Notes under the pieces: model-generated | Databases searched by the model: none | What the model saw: only the letters and a program-made list of their open reading frames with translations | What the model was told of the DNA's origin: nothing | DNA from: Strix aluco | Lineage: Eukaryota > Chordata > Aves > Strigiformes > Strigidae | Assembly (NCBI RefSeq): GCF_031877795.1 | Contig: NC_133933.1 | Span: forward strand, 3,222,632 to 3,286,631 | DNA: 64,000 nt | Reading direction: 5' to 3' | Position numbers and translations under genes: made by a program | Shown: in pieces, positions 62,173 through 64,000 of the stretch | Layout of the letters: each line of letters opens with the position of its first letter | Numbering within the stretch: the stretch's first letter is position 1

Positions 62173-64000
62173 CTGAAAAAAAAAACCCCAAACCTTTGAG
62201 CAGATCTGGTTTGCAATGATTTCCGTCGAGAGAAACACACACCTGCCCTCCTCCGAAAGTGCAAAAAACGTGGGAAAAGCCACAATGGCCTGGGGTTGAG
62301 GAGAGCTTGGACCCTTTGTTAGAACAGTATTTGTTACAAAGCGAAAATGTGGGCTGGTGAACCCTGGTATATGATGGAAAATAATCAGGCAGGCAGATCT
62401 GGCTGAAATCTTTCCAATTCATTGTTTTCTGACAAAAAATTATTGTTCTGCCAAAACGTATGAAATTGATTATATTTTTACTGGAAAAACGTCAATGATA
62501 ATTTTCCTCGCTTCATTTCACTAATGTTGAAACGTGTTCTTCTAGTTATATTCACCTAAATTATATATGCATATCAAAATAGATTTATTATGTATCACCA
62601 CTAACTTATCAAAACAACTGTTAGCAATGTATGCATGTTTCTGAGTATAAATCACATTACAGAAATATTGAGACATTTTAACATTTCAACTTTCTTCTGA
62701 TTAGAGATGAAAAATAAATACAAAAGTATCAGAACTTTTGGGGGACAGAAATTTCTGAGTTGGGAATAGCTAGGAAAAAAATTACTCTGGTAAAGAAATT
62801 ACCTTCCTCTACCTTCATGATGAAAGCTGGAAGAAATCTCAGTATTTTTGATCCTGTTTCTGAACCTTCTCTCGTTAGATGAAGCTGGTCCTTAGGGAAA
62901 GATTGTGACCCGGACCACAGTTTGTGCCTTACTTAATGTCCCCACTGAGATATTGCCTCTCAGTTTGCAGAAATTCACCACAAGATGTTTTGCTTATGCT
63001 ACAGAATGCAGTTTAGGTGCTGGGTGGGTTGGTCTGTTTAACAGAATTAACGGTGACAGATGGGACAAAACGCCTGTATCTAGGTTAGTAAATAGTGACA
63101 GGGAACATTCCTGGGCACTGAACTCCTGTTCGGTTCAATTGCTAGAAGAGTCCCAGGCAGAATTCTGGCTGCAACCAAGCAGCTCTTTCTCAAATGACTC
63201 CCAGGTACGGCGCAGGAGCTGGAACATCCAAGGACCAACATGATCTGGTAGTTCACGTGAGGCTACTGGGTTTTGGGAAGCCAGGGAGTTTCAGAGTACG
63301 GATGTGGGCTGTTCTATGCCAGCTGGACTCTGTGCCAGAGAACGGTTCCCAGCTGCTTCAATTTATACCACAGAGGATTCCTAAGTAGCCCTGGAAGAGG
63401 TGTTAAGCACAAACTAAGGAAGATGCCTCCGAGTATAGTTGTGTCAGTACTTTTCACTTTTTTTGGTGTTTTGTCAAGGAGAAAGAATGCAGGTCACCAC
63501 GCATACTCAAGGTAAGCGTCCAGGGAAACTGCTGTGAACGCAACAGGACCTTCCTTGTGCTGACTGCTTTTCCAGAGTCACCTAAAGAAGGGATTGTGTT
63601 TTCTGTTTTCTTAGTGAAATGCCAAATTATGCTGAGCAAAAAGCATTTTATAATAAAATCTGATCCAATTTATCATAAAATTTATTATAAAATCTGATCC
63701 AAAATCCAAAAAATCTCATCGTCTAATCTAATCAATCCAGTGAGCAAGAGTTGGGGTGAACAAATCTGTTGCAAACCTGTGAACACCAATAAGACACGCA
63801 TTTTTTACGTTTTAGTGAGTTTATGTCAATAAAAGTTTAATCCTAGTGGTATGTTACTTCAGGCAAGACCCAACAGGTCTGTGTGAAGGCAAACATAACG
63901 GAGAGTCTCACTCCAGGAGTGGAGCTACTGAGTGCTACTGCTGTAGAAAAAAACAGCAGTATGGAAGTTACAAGAATTCAAAAAGGTCCGAGGGGGAAAA
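62173..64000 (-). other. FERMT1 intron (partial)
   Basis: This stretch lies upstream of the penultimate FERMT1 exon. I saw no kindlin-like sequence here. An AT-rich patch near 63.65 kb contains a short direct repeat (63654-63668 and 63688-63702). Confidence 0.55.

Overview
This is vertebrate nuclear DNA, almost certainly from a bird. It has spliced genes with GT-AG introns, CpG-rich promoters, CR1 retrotransposon 3' ends and an avian-type solo LTR. None of the signs of prokaryotic sequence are present. I rebuilt exons by reading splice sites and checking that the reading phase stays open from exon to exon. Family names come from recognising protein sequence, not from a database search.

Layout, left to right. 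1-8970 (+): three short exons that join in phase and encode a coiled-coil-like protein I cannot name. The first is cut by the window edge and carries an apparent frameshift. 8971-15198: AT-rich DNA with no recognised gene; it holds a solo LTR at 10758-11342 with a 5-bp target duplication. 15199-24100 (-): FAM161A, a ciliary and microtubule protein, seven coding exons, 788 residues. 24101-26609: spacer with a probable second LTR. 26610-34156 (-): CCT4, the delta subunit of the TRiC/CCT chaperonin, 14 coding exons, 536 residues, starting in a strong CpG island. 34157-45854: about 11.7 kb with no recognised gene. It contains a hairpin-flanked tandem repeat, a T/G-rich stretch with telomere-like words, a short interstitial telomeric repeat, a repeated 42-bp segment and a CR1 scrap. 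45855-52128 (-): LRRN4, a leucine-rich-repeat/fibronectin membrane protein, four coding exons, 787 residues. A likely TATA promoter lies 2.4 kb upstream of its start codon. 52129-60581: spacer with a CR1 3' end at 58890-59531. 60582-62172 (-): the last two exons of FERMT1 (kindlin-1); the rest of that gene lies beyond the right edge.

The four named genes share a strand but do not form one pathway: FAM161A is ciliary, CCT4 folds cytosolic proteins, and LRRN4 and FERMT1 are a membrane adhesion-type protein and an integrin activator. As I recall, FAM161A-CCT4 and LRRN4-FERMT1 are each neighbour pairs in human, but on different chromosomes (2p15 and 20p12). The stretch between CCT4 and LRRN4 is therefore a synteny junction, and it is where the telomere-like sequence sits.

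I found no convincing undescribed gene system. The best leads are the unnamed coiled-coil exons, the CCT4-LRRN4 junction, the hairpin beside the skippable FAM161A exon and the AP-1/TATA element upstream of LRRN4.
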